From: Granulosicoccus sp964437945
Lineage (GTDB): Bacteria; Pseudomonadota; Gammaproteobacteria; Granulosicoccales; Granulosicoccaceae
Assembly: GCA_964437945.1 (NCBI GenBank)
Contig: CAYTJF010000011.1
Location: 1 to 45,490 of the forward strand
DNA: 45,490 nt
Reading direction: 5' to 3'
Notes under the pieces: model-generated
The model's input: the letters and a program-made list of their open reading frames with translations, nothing else
The model's database searches: none
Told to the model about the DNA's origin: nothing
In this document: piece after piece, positions 25,819 through 33,981 of the stretch
Numbering within the stretch: position 1 is the stretch's first letter
Layout: each line of letters begins with the position of its first letter
Position numbers and translations under genes: made by a program

Positions 25819-27006
25819 TCATAGTTTACATTCTTCCGCAAACACATCCTGGTGTGCTTCAAGAACCGTTTTGGTAATACTGGTTGTCCAGTTACCTTCA
25901 GCATCGGCAACCACCTGACGAGCATAGAAATTCTGGATTGGCATGTGATTGTTACCGAATTTAAAATCACCTCGCACTGATTCAAAATCGGCTTTCATCA
26001 GTTCATCGCGTACTTTTTCGGTGTCGCTGAAGTCACCTTCCAACTTGTTCGCAGCGGAGGCAATTAAATTGATCGCATCATAGGATTGTGCTGCGTAGTG
26101 TGAGGGGTAACGGTCGTATTTTTCTTTAAACGCTGCAACAAACTGCTTGTTCATTTCGTTGTCCAAATCTGGCGCCCAGAACGCCGACATTTCTGAACCA
26201 ACGATGCCATCCATGTTCGCCTCTTGTAGCTTTGGCAGAGAAAGTGAATCGATGGTAAATATAGTGTAAAGCGGTAATACTTCACTTAAGCCGGCTTGCT
26301 GGTATTGTTGAACAAATGCACCTCCTGCTTTACCGGGATAAAACACGACTAGCCCATCTGCATCGGATGCTTTGGCCTTGGCTAGTTCTGCAGAAAAGTC
26401 CAGCTGTGCATCAGCTCCCCATTTGGTGAGATCTTTACCAACAATTTCACCGGCAAAGGTTCGCTCAACACCTGCAACCATGTCTTTTCCTGCGGCGTAG
26501 TTTGGCGCCATCATGTATAACGATTTAACGTCACGCGCGTTCAATAATTCGCCCATTGCCATAGGTGTTTGATTGTTTTGCCAGGAAGTTGAGAAGAAAT
26601 TCTCGTTACACTGCTTACCAGCTATGGCTGATGGTCCCGCATTGGCACTGATAACAATTTTGTCAGCTCGAGTGGCTGATTTATAGGACGCCATAAGAAC
26701 GTTTGACCAGATATAGCCTGCGACAATATCGACATTATCTTCTTTAACCAGTTTTTCCGTTACCTGTTTACCGATCTCCGGTTTAAAACCATCGTCTTCA
26801 AACAGGATTTCAAATGGTTTGCCACCCATCTCTGAGCCCAATTGTTCTACGGCTAAATTGACCGCATCGCGCATGTCGTTGCCAATGACCGCACCACCAG
26901 TTGTCAGGGTGGTTACAAAGCCAATTTTAATGTCCGCAGCGCTAGCTGTTAACGGTGTTGCACAAAGACACGCAAGTGCTGCGCTTAAAGCGATGGTTTT
27001 TCTCAT
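25819..27006 (-). CDS. ABC substrate-binding protein, Liv type, possibly for an aromatic acid
   Basis: A 395-aa periplasmic protein. The signal peptide ends at about residue 23 (LTASA-ADIK). The mature part is a type I periplasmic-binding fold: IKIGFVTTLTTGGAVIGNDM, then VDIVAGYIWSNVLMASY, SANAGPSAIAGKQC and a Cys pair between the lobes. GYIWSNV recalls binding proteins encoded beside benzoate-type pathways rather than Leu/Ile/Val-binding protein. Together with the BoxR-like regulator downstream, an aromatic acid is a reasonable but unproven ligand. First gene of its operon; AAGGA lies 9 nt before ATG 27006. Confidence 0.85.
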   Translation of the reverse strand: MRKTIALSAALACLCATPLTASAADIKIGFVTTLTTGGAVIGNDMRDAVNLAVEQLGSEMGGKPFEILFEDDGFKPEIGKQVTEKLVKEDNVDIVAGYIWSNVLMASYKSATRADKIVISANAGPSAIAGKQCNENFFSTSWQNNQTPMAMGELLNARDVKSLYMMAPNYAAGKDMVAGVERTFAGEIVGKDLTKWGADAQLDFSAELAKAKASDADGLVVFYPGKAGGAFVQQYQQAGLSEVLPLYTIFTIDSLSLPKLQEANMDGIVGSEMSAFWAPDLDNEMNKQFVAAFKEKYDRYPSHYAAQSYDAINLIASAANKLEGDFSDTEKVRDELMKADFESVRGDFKFGNNHMPIQNFYARQVVADAEGNWTTSITKTVLEAHQDVFAEECKL

Positions 27007-27138
27007 GGGATTACATTCCTTATATGCCTGCGTTTATGGTACACCAACAGCGCAGGTTTGACGATTTATGTGGTACCTCGATTAAAACGGTCCGTCGTGG
27101 CGTGTTCGCAGCAGCGAAAGGTTCTGCCGCGTAGGCTC

Positions 27139-27615
27139 CTAATCGTCGAGTAGCTTGCGCGCTCGAGCCAAAGTGTCGTTGTCAGGATAGTTCTGCTGCG
27201 CAGTGGAATGTCGACTGATTCGCATTGCATACACAATGGCAACAACAAGCAATAAAATTGGACCTAGCCACAGAATATATGTCGTTGGTTTAAACACAGG
27301 TTTATAGCGTACAAAATCGCCATATCGTGTCACCAGGTAGTTGGAAATTTCAGGACCGGTTTCACCGCGAACAACCCGTTCATAAATTTCACGCTTGAGA
27401 TCTTGCGCAATACCGGCACCTGAATCTGCAAGATTCTGATTTTGGCATTTCAAACACCGGTGGCTTTTTGTCAATTCCAAATACAATGCAGCCTGCTCTT
27501 CTGTGTCAAAGCTCAGCATTGGCTCAGCAGCCATTGTTGGTGAAAAACCAAGCATTAGGTAAACAATAAATGCTGTAGCGATACGACCAATCCTTTCAGC
27601 CCAAACGATTGTCAT
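27139..27615 (-). CDS. ccmH: Cytochrome c maturation protein CcmH
   Basis: A 158-aa periplasmic thiol protein. It has a signal or anchor (about 10-30), the redox motif RCLKCQN with Cys54 and Cys57, a three-helix domain (NLADSGAGIAQDLKREIYE in part, RYGDFVRYKP) and a C-terminal membrane helix at about 113-130. It reduces the apocytochrome CXXCH disulphide or resolves mixed disulphides, and serves as haem-lyase component with CcmF. It is the last gene of the ccm operon and overlaps ccmG by 4 nt. No ccmI follows, so the TPR partner is either elsewhere or absent. Confidence 0.92.
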   Translation of the reverse strand: MTIVWAERIGRIATAFIVYLMLGFSPTMAAEPMLSFDTEEQAALYLELTKSHRCLKCQNQNLADSGAGIAQDLKREIYERVVRGETGPEISNYLVTRYGDFVRYKPVFKPTTYILWLGPILLLVVAIVYAMRISRHSTAQQNYPDNDTLARARKLLDD

Positions 27616-28142
27616 GACGCTTGCCCCAGTAGCTCATCAATCAACGGCAATAGCGTATCAGCCATCATTTCTGGCGTGACCGGGCCAATCACTTTATGCC
27701 TTACAATTCCTTGACGGTCAATAATAAAGGTTTCGGGTACAGCATAAACACCCCAATCGAGCCCAACTCTGCCGGGCTGATCTTCGACAATGTTGCTGTA
27801 AGGATTACCGAAACGCGCCAACCAGTCAGATGCATCCGCCGTTTGATCCTTATAGTTCAGACCAACAATTGGTACGGCAGATCGCTGTTTGGCCAACTCT
27901 ACAAACAATGGGTGCTCGTAGGCGCACTCACGACACCAACTTGCCCAGACATTTAAAATCCAAACCTGTCCGGCCATTTGCGCCGAGTCGAATTCAGCTT
28001 CAGCCTGAAATTCAGGACCAACAACCTGCGGCGCCTGCTTACCTATAAATGGTGATGGCACTTCACTGGGATTAAGACTTAAGCCCCTGTAGAGAAACCC
28101 CGCCAGCACGGCAAAAACAATCAATGGCAAAAACTTGATCAT
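27612..28142 (-). CDS. ccmG: Thiol:disulphide oxidoreductase CcmG/DsbE
   Basis: A 176-aa membrane-anchored thioredoxin-like protein. It has an N-terminal helix (3-20), GxxxPxF-type entry (IGKQAPQVVGPEF), active site WCREC (Cys70, Cys73) and cis-Pro segment VPETFIID. It keeps the cytochrome c haem-binding cysteines reduced, with electrons from CcdA/DsbD. The start ATG overlaps the ccmF stop by one base and its stop overlaps ccmH by 4 nt. Confidence 0.93.
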   Translation of the reverse strand: MIKFLPLIVFAVLAGFLYRGLSLNPSEVPSPFIGKQAPQVVGPEFQAEAEFDSAQMAGQVWILNVWASWCRECAYEHPLFVELAKQRSAVPIVGLNYKDQTADASDWLARFGNPYSNIVEDQPGRVGLDWGVYAVPETFIIDRQGIVRHKVIGPVTPEMMADTLLPLIDELLGQAS

Positions 28143-30211
28143 TAACTGGAGGGTGCTGTAGGGTTGCTCGTTGCCACAGTGCTTGTTACAGCGGCAATAG
28201 TTGTAGGAGTACTACTCGCAGGAATACTACCTGCAGGAATATCACCAGCAGGATTTTCGACTTTTTGAGCAACTTTGCGTTTCTTTTTCATTCGATAACG
28301 CCCGTCCAGTGCCGCAAGTAAACCACCAATTGCCATAATGAGCGTACCAAACCATATCCAACGAATGTAGGGCTTCAACTGTAGGCGTACCGCCCAGGCA
28401 CCATCGTCACCTAAAGACTCGCCCACGGCGATAAAAATATCACGCGTTAACCCCGCATCGATACCAGCTTCGGTCATCAAGTCTCGGCGTACATCGTAAA
28501 CGCGCTTCTCCGATACGATTGAGGAGACAGGCTGACCATTCTTACTCACATTGAATTTACCCTGCATGGCAACGTAGTTTTCGCCACGCACCTGTTCTGC
28601 CCCGGCAAACTCTATTGTGTAAACACTCAGTTCGTGCGTTTCACCCGGCGCCATGCGCACCGTTACTTCTTCAGCATAGATTGATGTTAGCGCAACCCCT
28701 ACTGTGAATACCGCAATGCCAATGTGCGCAATCGTCATGCCCCAAAAAGCGCCGGGGGTATGCATAACCGCATGCAACCGATTACGCTTGTTGCGCAGTC
28801 GATAGATCAAACTGTAGATGCTGGTGGTAACAATCCAAACAGCCATGGCAAGTGCAGCTACGGCGCTCGGTTTGAATCCATATAGTTGGGTTGTAAATAA
28901 AATACCCAGAATAACACTGACAATCGCTAGAACAATAAACGTGTTGCGCCGTCCATCAAGCTTATCGCGCTTCCAGTTCAGCATTGTGCCTAAACCCACG
29001 ATGACCAGTATTGGCGCCATCAATAGCACAAACATAATATTAAAATACTGCGCCCCAACCGATATCTTTCCCATCCCCAAAGCATCAAGTAGCAACGGAT
29101 ATAGCGTGGCCAGTAAAACCATGCCGCAAGTGACGACGAGCAAAACGTTGTTCAGCAACAGTGCAGACTCGCGCGAGATGAGTTCATACACTGCTGTACT
29201 TTTAAGGCTATGGGCGCGAAAGGCAAACAGCAGTAACGAACCACCGACAACAATACCCAAAAACAGCAGTACAAACTTACCGCGTTCCGGATCGGTTGCA
29301 AAAGCATGTACTGAAGTCAACACGCCAGAGCGTACCAAAAAGGTGCCTAGTAAACTTAAAGAGAATGCCAATACAGACAACAACACTGTCCACGCCTTGA
29401 ACACACCGCGCTTTTCAGAAGCGGCGAGCGAATGAATAAGCGCTGTCCCGACCAACCAGGGCATAAACGATGCGTTCTCAACAGGGTCCCAAAACCACCA
29501 GCCGCCCCACCCAAGCTCGTAATAAGCCCAGTAACTACCCAGCGCTATGCCAATGGTTAAAAACACCCAGGCAATATTGGTCCAGGGACGCATCCAACGC
29601 AGCGTGGCAGCATCAAGCTTGCCTTCTATTAGCGCGGCTATGGCAAAAGCAAACGCCACCGCAAATCCAACATACCCCATATAAAGCATTGGTGGATGCG
29701 CAGCCATACCAGGGTCTTGCAGCAAAGGGTTAAGCGATGCGCCATCGGCAGGAATGGGGAACATGCGTTCAAACGGATTGGAAGTGAGTAATACAAATAA
29801 CATAAAGCCGATGCTAATCAGGCCTAATACCGAGAGCACACGCGCCAGCAGAACTGCCGGCAAGCTTGCACTGAACAATGCGACCGCCCCGACCCAAACC
29901 GACAGGATAAACACCCACAACAATATAGAGCCTTCATGTCCACCCCAAACACCCGATATTTTGTATATCAGTGGCAAGCCACTGTTGCTCGTGTTGGCGG
30001 TGTACAAAATACTGAAGTCGTTGCTAATGAAAGTCCAGGTTAAACAGGCGTACGAGAGCGCAATAAAAAATAACTGGGCAAGCGCCGCCGGACGAGCCAC
30101 CGCCATCCAACTGCGTTGCCCGATAAAACTACCGATCATTGGCACAACACCAAGCACCGTTGCCATGCACAAACCCAGTATCAGGGAAAAAAGTCCAAGC
30201 TCAGGAATCAT
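28142..30211 (-). CDS. ccmF: Haem lyase subunit CcmF, with a repeat-encoded C-terminal tail
   Basis: A 689-aa protein with about 15 membrane helices. The tryptophan-rich WWD haem-handling motif GWGGWWFWDPVENAS is at about 230-245, with conserved His residues nearby. It receives haem from holo-CcmE and attaches it to apocytochrome c. The C-terminal about 45 residues beyond the last helix (after GRYRMKKKRK) are an extra low-complexity tail containing PAGDI-PAGSI-PASST pentapeptide repeats encoded by a 15-nt tandem array (28203-28253). It overlaps ccmE by 4 nt and ccmG by 1 nt. Confidence 0.94.
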   Translation of the reverse strand: MIPELGLFSLILGLCMATVLGVVPMIGSFIGQRSWMAVARPAALAQLFFIALSYACLTWTFISNDFSILYTANTSNSGLPLIYKISGVWGGHEGSILLWVFILSVWVGAVALFSASLPAVLLARVLSVLGLISIGFMLFVLLTSNPFERMFPIPADGASLNPLLQDPGMAAHPPMLYMGYVGFAVAFAFAIAALIEGKLDAATLRWMRPWTNIAWVFLTIGIALGSYWAYYELGWGGWWFWDPVENASFMPWLVGTALIHSLAASEKRGVFKAWTVLLSVLAFSLSLLGTFLVRSGVLTSVHAFATDPERGKFVLLFLGIVVGGSLLLFAFRAHSLKSTAVYELISRESALLLNNVLLVVTCGMVLLATLYPLLLDALGMGKISVGAQYFNIMFVLLMAPILVIVGLGTMLNWKRDKLDGRRNTFIVLAIVSVILGILFTTQLYGFKPSAVAALAMAVWIVTTSIYSLIYRLRNKRNRLHAVMHTPGAFWGMTIAHIGIAVFTVGVALTSIYAEEVTVRMAPGETHELSVYTIEFAGAEQVRGENYVAMQGKFNVSKNGQPVSSIVSEKRVYDVRRDLMTEAGIDAGLTRDIFIAVGESLGDDGAWAVRLQLKPYIRWIWFGTLIMAIGGLLAALDGRYRMKKKRKVAQKVENPAGDIPAGSIPASSTPTTIAAVTSTVATSNPTAPSS
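28203..28253. repeat. 15-nt tandem repeat encoding pentapeptides at the CcmF C-terminus
   Basis: On the plus strand GTAGGAGTACTACTC (28203-28217), GCAGGAATACTACCT (28218-28232) and GCAGGAATATCACCA (28233-28247) are followed by a partial GCAGGA. On the coding strand the units give PAGDI, PAGSI and PASST. The length is a multiple of 3, so copy-number change would not break the frame. Confidence 0.8.
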
Positions 30212-30684
30212 GGTTGCACCACTGTTTTTGCACCAAAATTTGCACTAGTGCCGGGCATCTTTCCTGCCTTCTCAAGTGCTTCAGCAACTTCTGGTGGCAT
30301 ATAGTTTTCATCGTGTTTGGCAAGCACCTCGGATGCGACAAACACCCCGGCACCATCGAGCTGGCCTAGCGCTACAATACCCTGCCCCTCACGGAACAGA
30401 TCTGGCAGTATGCCATTGAACGCCACAGCCACGGTGTTCACGTGGTCGGTTAATTCAAACTTGATATCAAGGTTATCACTACGGCGCTGCACGCTGTTCT
30501 CTACCACCATACCGCCAATGCGAAATCGGGTTCCCTCAACTACCTCACCAGCTGCCACATCGCTTGGTGATCGAAACAAGGTGATGTTTTCGTTAAATGC
30601 CATGAGCCCAACGGCTGCAGCCATGCCTACACCGAAAAGCATAAGGCAAACCAGTATGAGTCTTTGTTTGCGTTTTGGCGTCAT
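30208..30684 (-). CDS. ccmE: Haem chaperone CcmE
   Basis: A 158-aa protein with an N-terminal membrane anchor (about 9-29) and a periplasmic OB-fold. The covalent haem-binding His is His124 in LAKHDENYMP, with Tyr128 as the usual axial residue. It accepts haem from CcmC/CcmD, with release driven by CcmAB, and delivers it to CcmF/CcmH. It is one base overlapping with ccmD and 4 nt with ccmF. The tail after PPEV is short. Confidence 0.95.
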   Translation of the reverse strand: MTPKRKQRLILVCLMLFGVGMAAAVGLMAFNENITLFRSPSDVAAGEVVEGTRFRIGGMVVENSVQRRSDNLDIKFELTDHVNTVAVAFNGILPDLFREGQGIVALGQLDGAGVFVASEVLAKHDENYMPPEVAEALEKAGKMPGTSANFGAKTVVQP

Positions 30685-30914
30685 TAATTAACTTTTTCAG
30701 TTGAACCTTTTTGGCCAGAATTGTTGCGCGAATTTTTCTTCGCATTTTTCTTCGAAAGGGCGTCGGCCCGGATAGCCGTTTCCCGCAACACACGTTTAAA
30801 TTGTACTTTGGAATACATCACATTACCTGCCAATACCGCCAATGATATTAAAAAAGAAGGCCATACATAAAATGCATAACCACCCATATGGAAAAATGCT
30901 TGTAGCTCAGCCAC
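30684..30914 (-). CDS. ccmD: CcmD, small haem-export factor
   Basis: A 76-aa single-helix protein starting GTG 30914: MAELQAFFHMGGYAFYVWPSF fits CcmD (written here as FFHMGGYAFYVWPS), then a helix and a Lys/Asn-rich cytoplasmic tail. It stabilises CcmC-CcmE for haem loading. It is at the long end for the family; a 12-nt tandem pair (30729-30740, 30741-30752) encodes KKNS/KKNA in the tail. The start codon overlaps the predicted true end of ccmC. Confidence 0.88.
   Translation of the reverse strand: MAELQAFFHMGGYAFYVWPSFLISLAVLAGNVMYSKVQFKRVLRETAIRADALSKKNAKKNSRNNSGQKGSTEKVN
30729..30752. repeat. 12-nt tandem duplication inside ccmD
   Basis: CGAATTTTTCTT (30729-30740) and CGCATTTTTCTT (30741-30752) differ at one base and encode KKNx repeats on the minus strand, preserving frame. 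Confidence 0.65.
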
Positions 30915-31802
30915 CTTTTACCTCTGACAATCGCCCCTCTGANNNNNNNNNNNNNNNNNNNNNNNNNNNNNNNNNNNNNNNNNNNNNNNNNNNNNNNNNN
31001 NNNNNNNNNNNNNNNNNNNNNNNNNNNNNNNNNNNNNNNNNNCCTCTGACAATCGCCCCTCTGATAATTGCACCTCTGGCAACTGCGCAACCCACTTCGC
31101 TCGCGCTTCACGTTGCAGTATTCCAGTGCGAGTACGAATGAGCAATACATAGGCAAAGAGTAACTGAAATCCAAATATCATTAACAACAGTGGCCATTTC
31201 ATACTCGGGTGAATTGATGCCCCACCCATCTTGGTGATTGTAGCCGGTTGGTGCAAGGTGCTCCACCACTCAACAGAGTAATGAATAATTGGAATATTAA
31301 TAACACCTACCACCGCCAAAACTGCCGCCGCTCTTGCCGCACTTTGCGGATGCTCAATGGCTGCACGTAGTGCCATGTAACCAAAATACAGAAACAGCAG
31401 GAAAAGCTCGGAAGTTAGCCGCCCATCCCATATCCACCAGGTCCCCCACATGGGTTTGCCCCACAAAGAGCCAGTGATCAGTGCAAGAAAGGTAAACGAT
31501 GCGCCTATCGGCGCTGCAGCCTGAGCAATCACATCTGCAAGCTTCATTCGCCAAATCAGAAATACGGCACTCGATACAGCCATGACCACATACACGAACA
31601 TCGAAAGTAAGGCCGCTGGGACATGTACATATATGATTCTGTAGCTCTCACCTTGCTCATAGTCTGCTGGGGCGACTATCAAGCCAAGGTAGAGTCCAAC
31701 GAGCAGCACACCCAGACACAAAAAACCAACCCATGGCGATAAAGCGCCAGCAAGACGATATACAAACGGCGCAGAGCCGAAGCGATGAATCCACTTGAAC
31801 AA
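30907..31802 (-). CDS. ccmC: Haem handling protein CcmC, interrupted by an assembly gap
   Basis: Six-helix membrane protein; the part before the gap covers the complete family core: the WWD motif (WGTWWIWDGRLTSE) and the two conserved His regions. CcmC passes haem to CcmE. The start is TTG 31802 with AGGAA 8 nt upstream; no ATG lies nearby in frame. After the core, the C-terminus becomes a pentapeptide tail (LPEVQ-LSEGR-LSE), which runs into 100 N. With exactly 100 N the frame would end at 30918, but repeat phase predicts a gap of 8+15k nt, which puts the tail in frame with SEGRLSEVKGG and the stop at 30907. Confidence 0.88.
30921..31072. repeat. 15-nt tandem array at the ccmC 3' end, containing the assembly gap
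   Basis: Left of the gap are CCTCTGACAATCGCC and a partial CCTCTGA. Right of it are CCTCTGACAATCGCC, CCTCTGATAATTGCA and CCTCTGGCAACTGCG. The flanks share an identical 22 nt. The gap is therefore a collapsed or unresolved minisatellite. Confidence 0.85.
30943..31042. other. Assembly gap (100 N)
   Basis: One hundred N, a standard placeholder size, in the middle of the 15-nt tandem array. The real length is unknown and, from repeat phase, should be 8 plus a multiple of 15 nt. Confidence 0.95.
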
Positions 31803-31877
31803 AGACTATTCCTGCAATGAAAACGTCTATTTTATAGGCATTTACGATAACTTGCGCGATTTCGATCAGACCTGGGG

Positions 31878-32615
31878 CTAGTTACCACCCGCTACTGCGT
31901 TGCGTAAAGCCAATGCTGCGGTCAAAGGGGCCAACGACAGAGCTAATATCAATAGCGCAGCGAGTATCAGAAGTTGCCCGGTAGCGCCTAGATCACTAGC
32001 CGCAGCGGTTACTGCCGCACTGCCAAATATCAGAGCTGGCGCACTTAACGGCAATACCAATAGAGACAATAATACACCCGCGTGGTTCAATCCCACTGTC
32101 AGGGCCGCGCCGATAGCGCCAATCAGGCTTAATGTTAATGTGCCCAGTAACAAACTCAGCATCAGCACTGGAATAGCACCTGCGGGCAGGTTGAACAACA
32201 GGCCAAGCAATGGCGACACCAGCAGCAACGGCAGACCGCTTAGCAGCCAATGAACCAACACTTTACCAAGCACAATAAGCGACAATGACTGGCCACTAAG
32301 CACCATTTGTTCCAGGGTGCCATCAGCATAATCAGCATCGAATAAAGCGCCCAGAGAGAGCAAAACGGCTAACAGTGCGCTGACCCACAAAATACCAGGG
32401 GCAATTGCCGATAATGTTGCCGGACTCGGACCCACGCCAAGCGGAAACAAGGCCACCACGACGATAAAAAATAACAATGGGTTCACCCATTGGCCCGAAT
32501 TTCGCCAGGCAACCGCCCATTCTCGACGCAGCACACACAGCATCAATTGACCGATACCAACTGTTTTTATTGTCGGTGTAGATTCTGCCTTTACGGAGCC
32601 CGCAGACTGTTCCAT
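31878..32615 (-). CDS. ccmB: Haem exporter permease CcmB
   Basis: A roughly 245-aa, six-helix membrane protein of the CcmB family: REWAVAWRNSGQWVNPLLFF near the start, then DYADGTLEQMVLSG and PLSAPALIFGSAAV. With CcmA it forms the ABC complex that releases holo-CcmE. I choose ATG 32615, five bases after the ccmA stop. The frame can extend to TTG 32657 inside ccmA, or start at ATG 32543, nearer the length of E. coli CcmB. Confidence 0.92.
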   Translation of the reverse strand: MEQSAGSVKAESTPTIKTVGIGQLMLCVLRREWAVAWRNSGQWVNPLLFFIVVVALFPLGVGPSPATLSAIAPGILWVSALLAVLLSLGALFDADYADGTLEQMVLSGQSLSLIVLGKVLVHWLLSGLPLLLVSPLLGLLFNLPAGAIPVLMLSLLLGTLTLSLIGAIGAALTVGLNHAGVLLSLLVLPLSAPALIFGSAAVTAAASDLGATGQLLILAALLILALSLAPLTAALALRNAVAGGN

Positions 32616-32619
32616 TTGA

Positions 32620-33282
32620 TTATCCGAGCTCAAGCGATTCAACCGTAACACCGTCAACTTTTAACGGTGCATGCGTTGTTAGTAGAACAGCGCCTCCATT
32701 GGCTACATGTTGACCAATCTGATCTTCTACCCACGTTAATCCGGCCCTGTCCAGAGATGTTAGCGGTTCATCCAATACCCATAACCTGGCTGACTGCAAA
32801 ATCAGTCGAGCAAGGGATACCCTGCGTTGTTGTCCGGCAGATAAGTGCCGACACGCCAGGTGAGCCTGAGATTCCAACGATAAATGCGCCAAAGCGACGC
32901 AAATGGCATCATCAGTGGCGGATGAGTATTCATGGCCTGAAAGAGTGCAAAAAATTCGCAGATTTTCAACTGGGGTTAATGCCGCTTTAATTCCAGGCTT
33001 GTGGCCGAGGTAAAGCAACTCAGCGTTAAATTGATCAGTAATGTCACTGGTCGGAACACCGCGCCAACTCACCGTCCCTTCATCACTGAAACCAACACCA
33101 CAAACTATTCTAAGTAAGGTGGTTTTACCACTACCATTAGCACCACGAATTTGTAACACTTGCCCGGCGCTCAACTCAAAACAAACTTCATCCAATAGCA
33201 AGTTGTCACCACGCCAGACCGTGATGTTATCGACGCTAAGTAAAGCGCTGTTCTCGGTGTTGCTATCAGAACGCATAATCAT
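32620..33282 (-). CDS. ccmA: Haem exporter ATPase CcmA
   Basis: A 220-aa ATPase. Walker A is GANGSGKTT, the signature LSAGQQRRVSLARL, Walker B LWVLDEPLTSLD and the switch His in LLTTHAPL. It is the first gene of the ccmABCDEFGH operon. The start is ambiguous: ATG 33282 and ATG 33276 are both in frame, within a perfect 16-nt tandem duplication (33276-33307), and neither has a clear ribosome-binding site. The gene follows DUF1285 by 28 nt. Confidence 0.93.
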   Translation of the reverse strand: MIMRSDSNTENSALLSVDNITVWRGDNLLLDEVCFELSAGQVLQIRGANGSGKTTLLRIVCGVGFSDEGTVSWRGVPTSDITDQFNAELLYLGHKPGIKAALTPVENLRIFCTLSGHEYSSATDDAICVALAHLSLESQAHLACRHLSAGQQRRVSLARLILQSARLWVLDEPLTSLDRAGLTWVEDQIGQHVANGGAVLLTTHAPLKVDGVTVESLELG

Positions 33283-33307
33283 CAGTACTCGTAATCATCA
33301 GTACTCG
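33276..33307. repeat. Perfect 16-nt tandem duplication over the ccmA start
   Basis: TAATCATCAGTACTCG occurs at 33276-33291 and again at 33292-33307. The duplication includes the ccmA start codon and its upstream sequence; 16 is not a multiple of 3, so the extra copy supplies a second, out-of-frame ATG. Confidence 0.85.
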
Positions 33308-33310
33308 AAG

Positions 33311-33856
33311 TCAACCAAGCGCCAAGGGCATGAAGTGACCATCACTGAACACACCAAAATACTCGCCTTTGTTGACAGCCAGATTGGCCAACTCAATAAA
33401 AACCGATCTTGAAATCAATGCGCGCAAATTGTCGCGAACGGTTATATAGGGTGACGGCTCACCATCGGGTCTGTTGTATTCCACCACAATAGGATGCTTC
33501 AAGCCTGCAAGTATTTTGTCTTCAGTGTTGGTGGTTAATACCAGCCCTTGCTTTTCCCCCAGACCCTCTTTATGTAGCAGAACTGCAGTAAAAGGGGCGT
33601 CTTCGACCTGGATTCGAAGTCGTTCCTGGGGTGTAACCAGGTAGGTTTCACCGTCCGAGTCGCAGCGCAACACAGTGGAAAATAATTTCACCATGCGCTT
33701 TCTGGCAATAACAGACCCGTTGTAATACCAGTCACCATTGCGAGCAATGTGCATATCGATGTCACGAGTGGTTTCCGGATGCCAGTTGTTTACCGGAGGC
33801 AACCTGGTATTGGACAGGAGTTCCTTCAATGCTTCGAGTGAGTCGATGTTACTCAT
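33311..33856 (-). CDS. DUF1285 domain protein
   Basis: A 181-aa soluble protein matching the DUF1285 pattern: PPVNNWHPETTRDIDMHIARNGDWYYNG (here as NWHPE, DIDMHI, RNGDWYYNGS), then RKRMVKLFSTVLR and TPQERLRIQVEDAPF. The fold has been structurally characterised in proteobacteria but has no agreed function. It sits just upstream of ccmA, 28 nt away, and could share its transcript. Start ATG 33856. Confidence 0.85.
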   Translation of the reverse strand: MSNIDSLEALKELLSNTRLPPVNNWHPETTRDIDMHIARNGDWYYNGSVIARKRMVKLFSTVLRCDSDGETYLVTPQERLRIQVEDAPFTAVLLHKEGLGEKQGLVLTTNTEDKILAGLKHPIVVEYNRPDGEPSPYITVRDNLRALISRSVFIELANLAVNKGEYFGVFSDGHFMPLALG

Positions 33857-33879
33857 TAGCTCAATTGCTCAGTAGTGCA

Positions 33880-33901
33880 ATCGATCGAAATTGCGATCGA
33901 T
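33880..33901. promoter_or_regulatory. Palindrome upstream of DUF1285
   Basis: ATCGATCG-aaattg-CGATCGAT is a perfect 8-bp inverted repeat 24 nt before the DUF1285 start and 80 nt past the acetoacetyl-CoA ligase stop. It could be an operator or contribute to a weak terminator; no T-run follows. Confidence 0.4.
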
Positions 33902-33981
33902 CTATTCCGTCACGGATAGTTCCGCACCAGTATGCCTGCAGAAAAGTGATCAATTCTAATTTCTGCATAAGTTGGCATAAC

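Noticed and set aside
28818..29435. 205-aa plus-strand frame inside ccmF
   Set aside because: Antisense to a strongly conserved membrane protein; no independent support.
30842..31141. Frames reading through the N run
   Set aside because: They depend on the arbitrary 100-N length and repeat translation.
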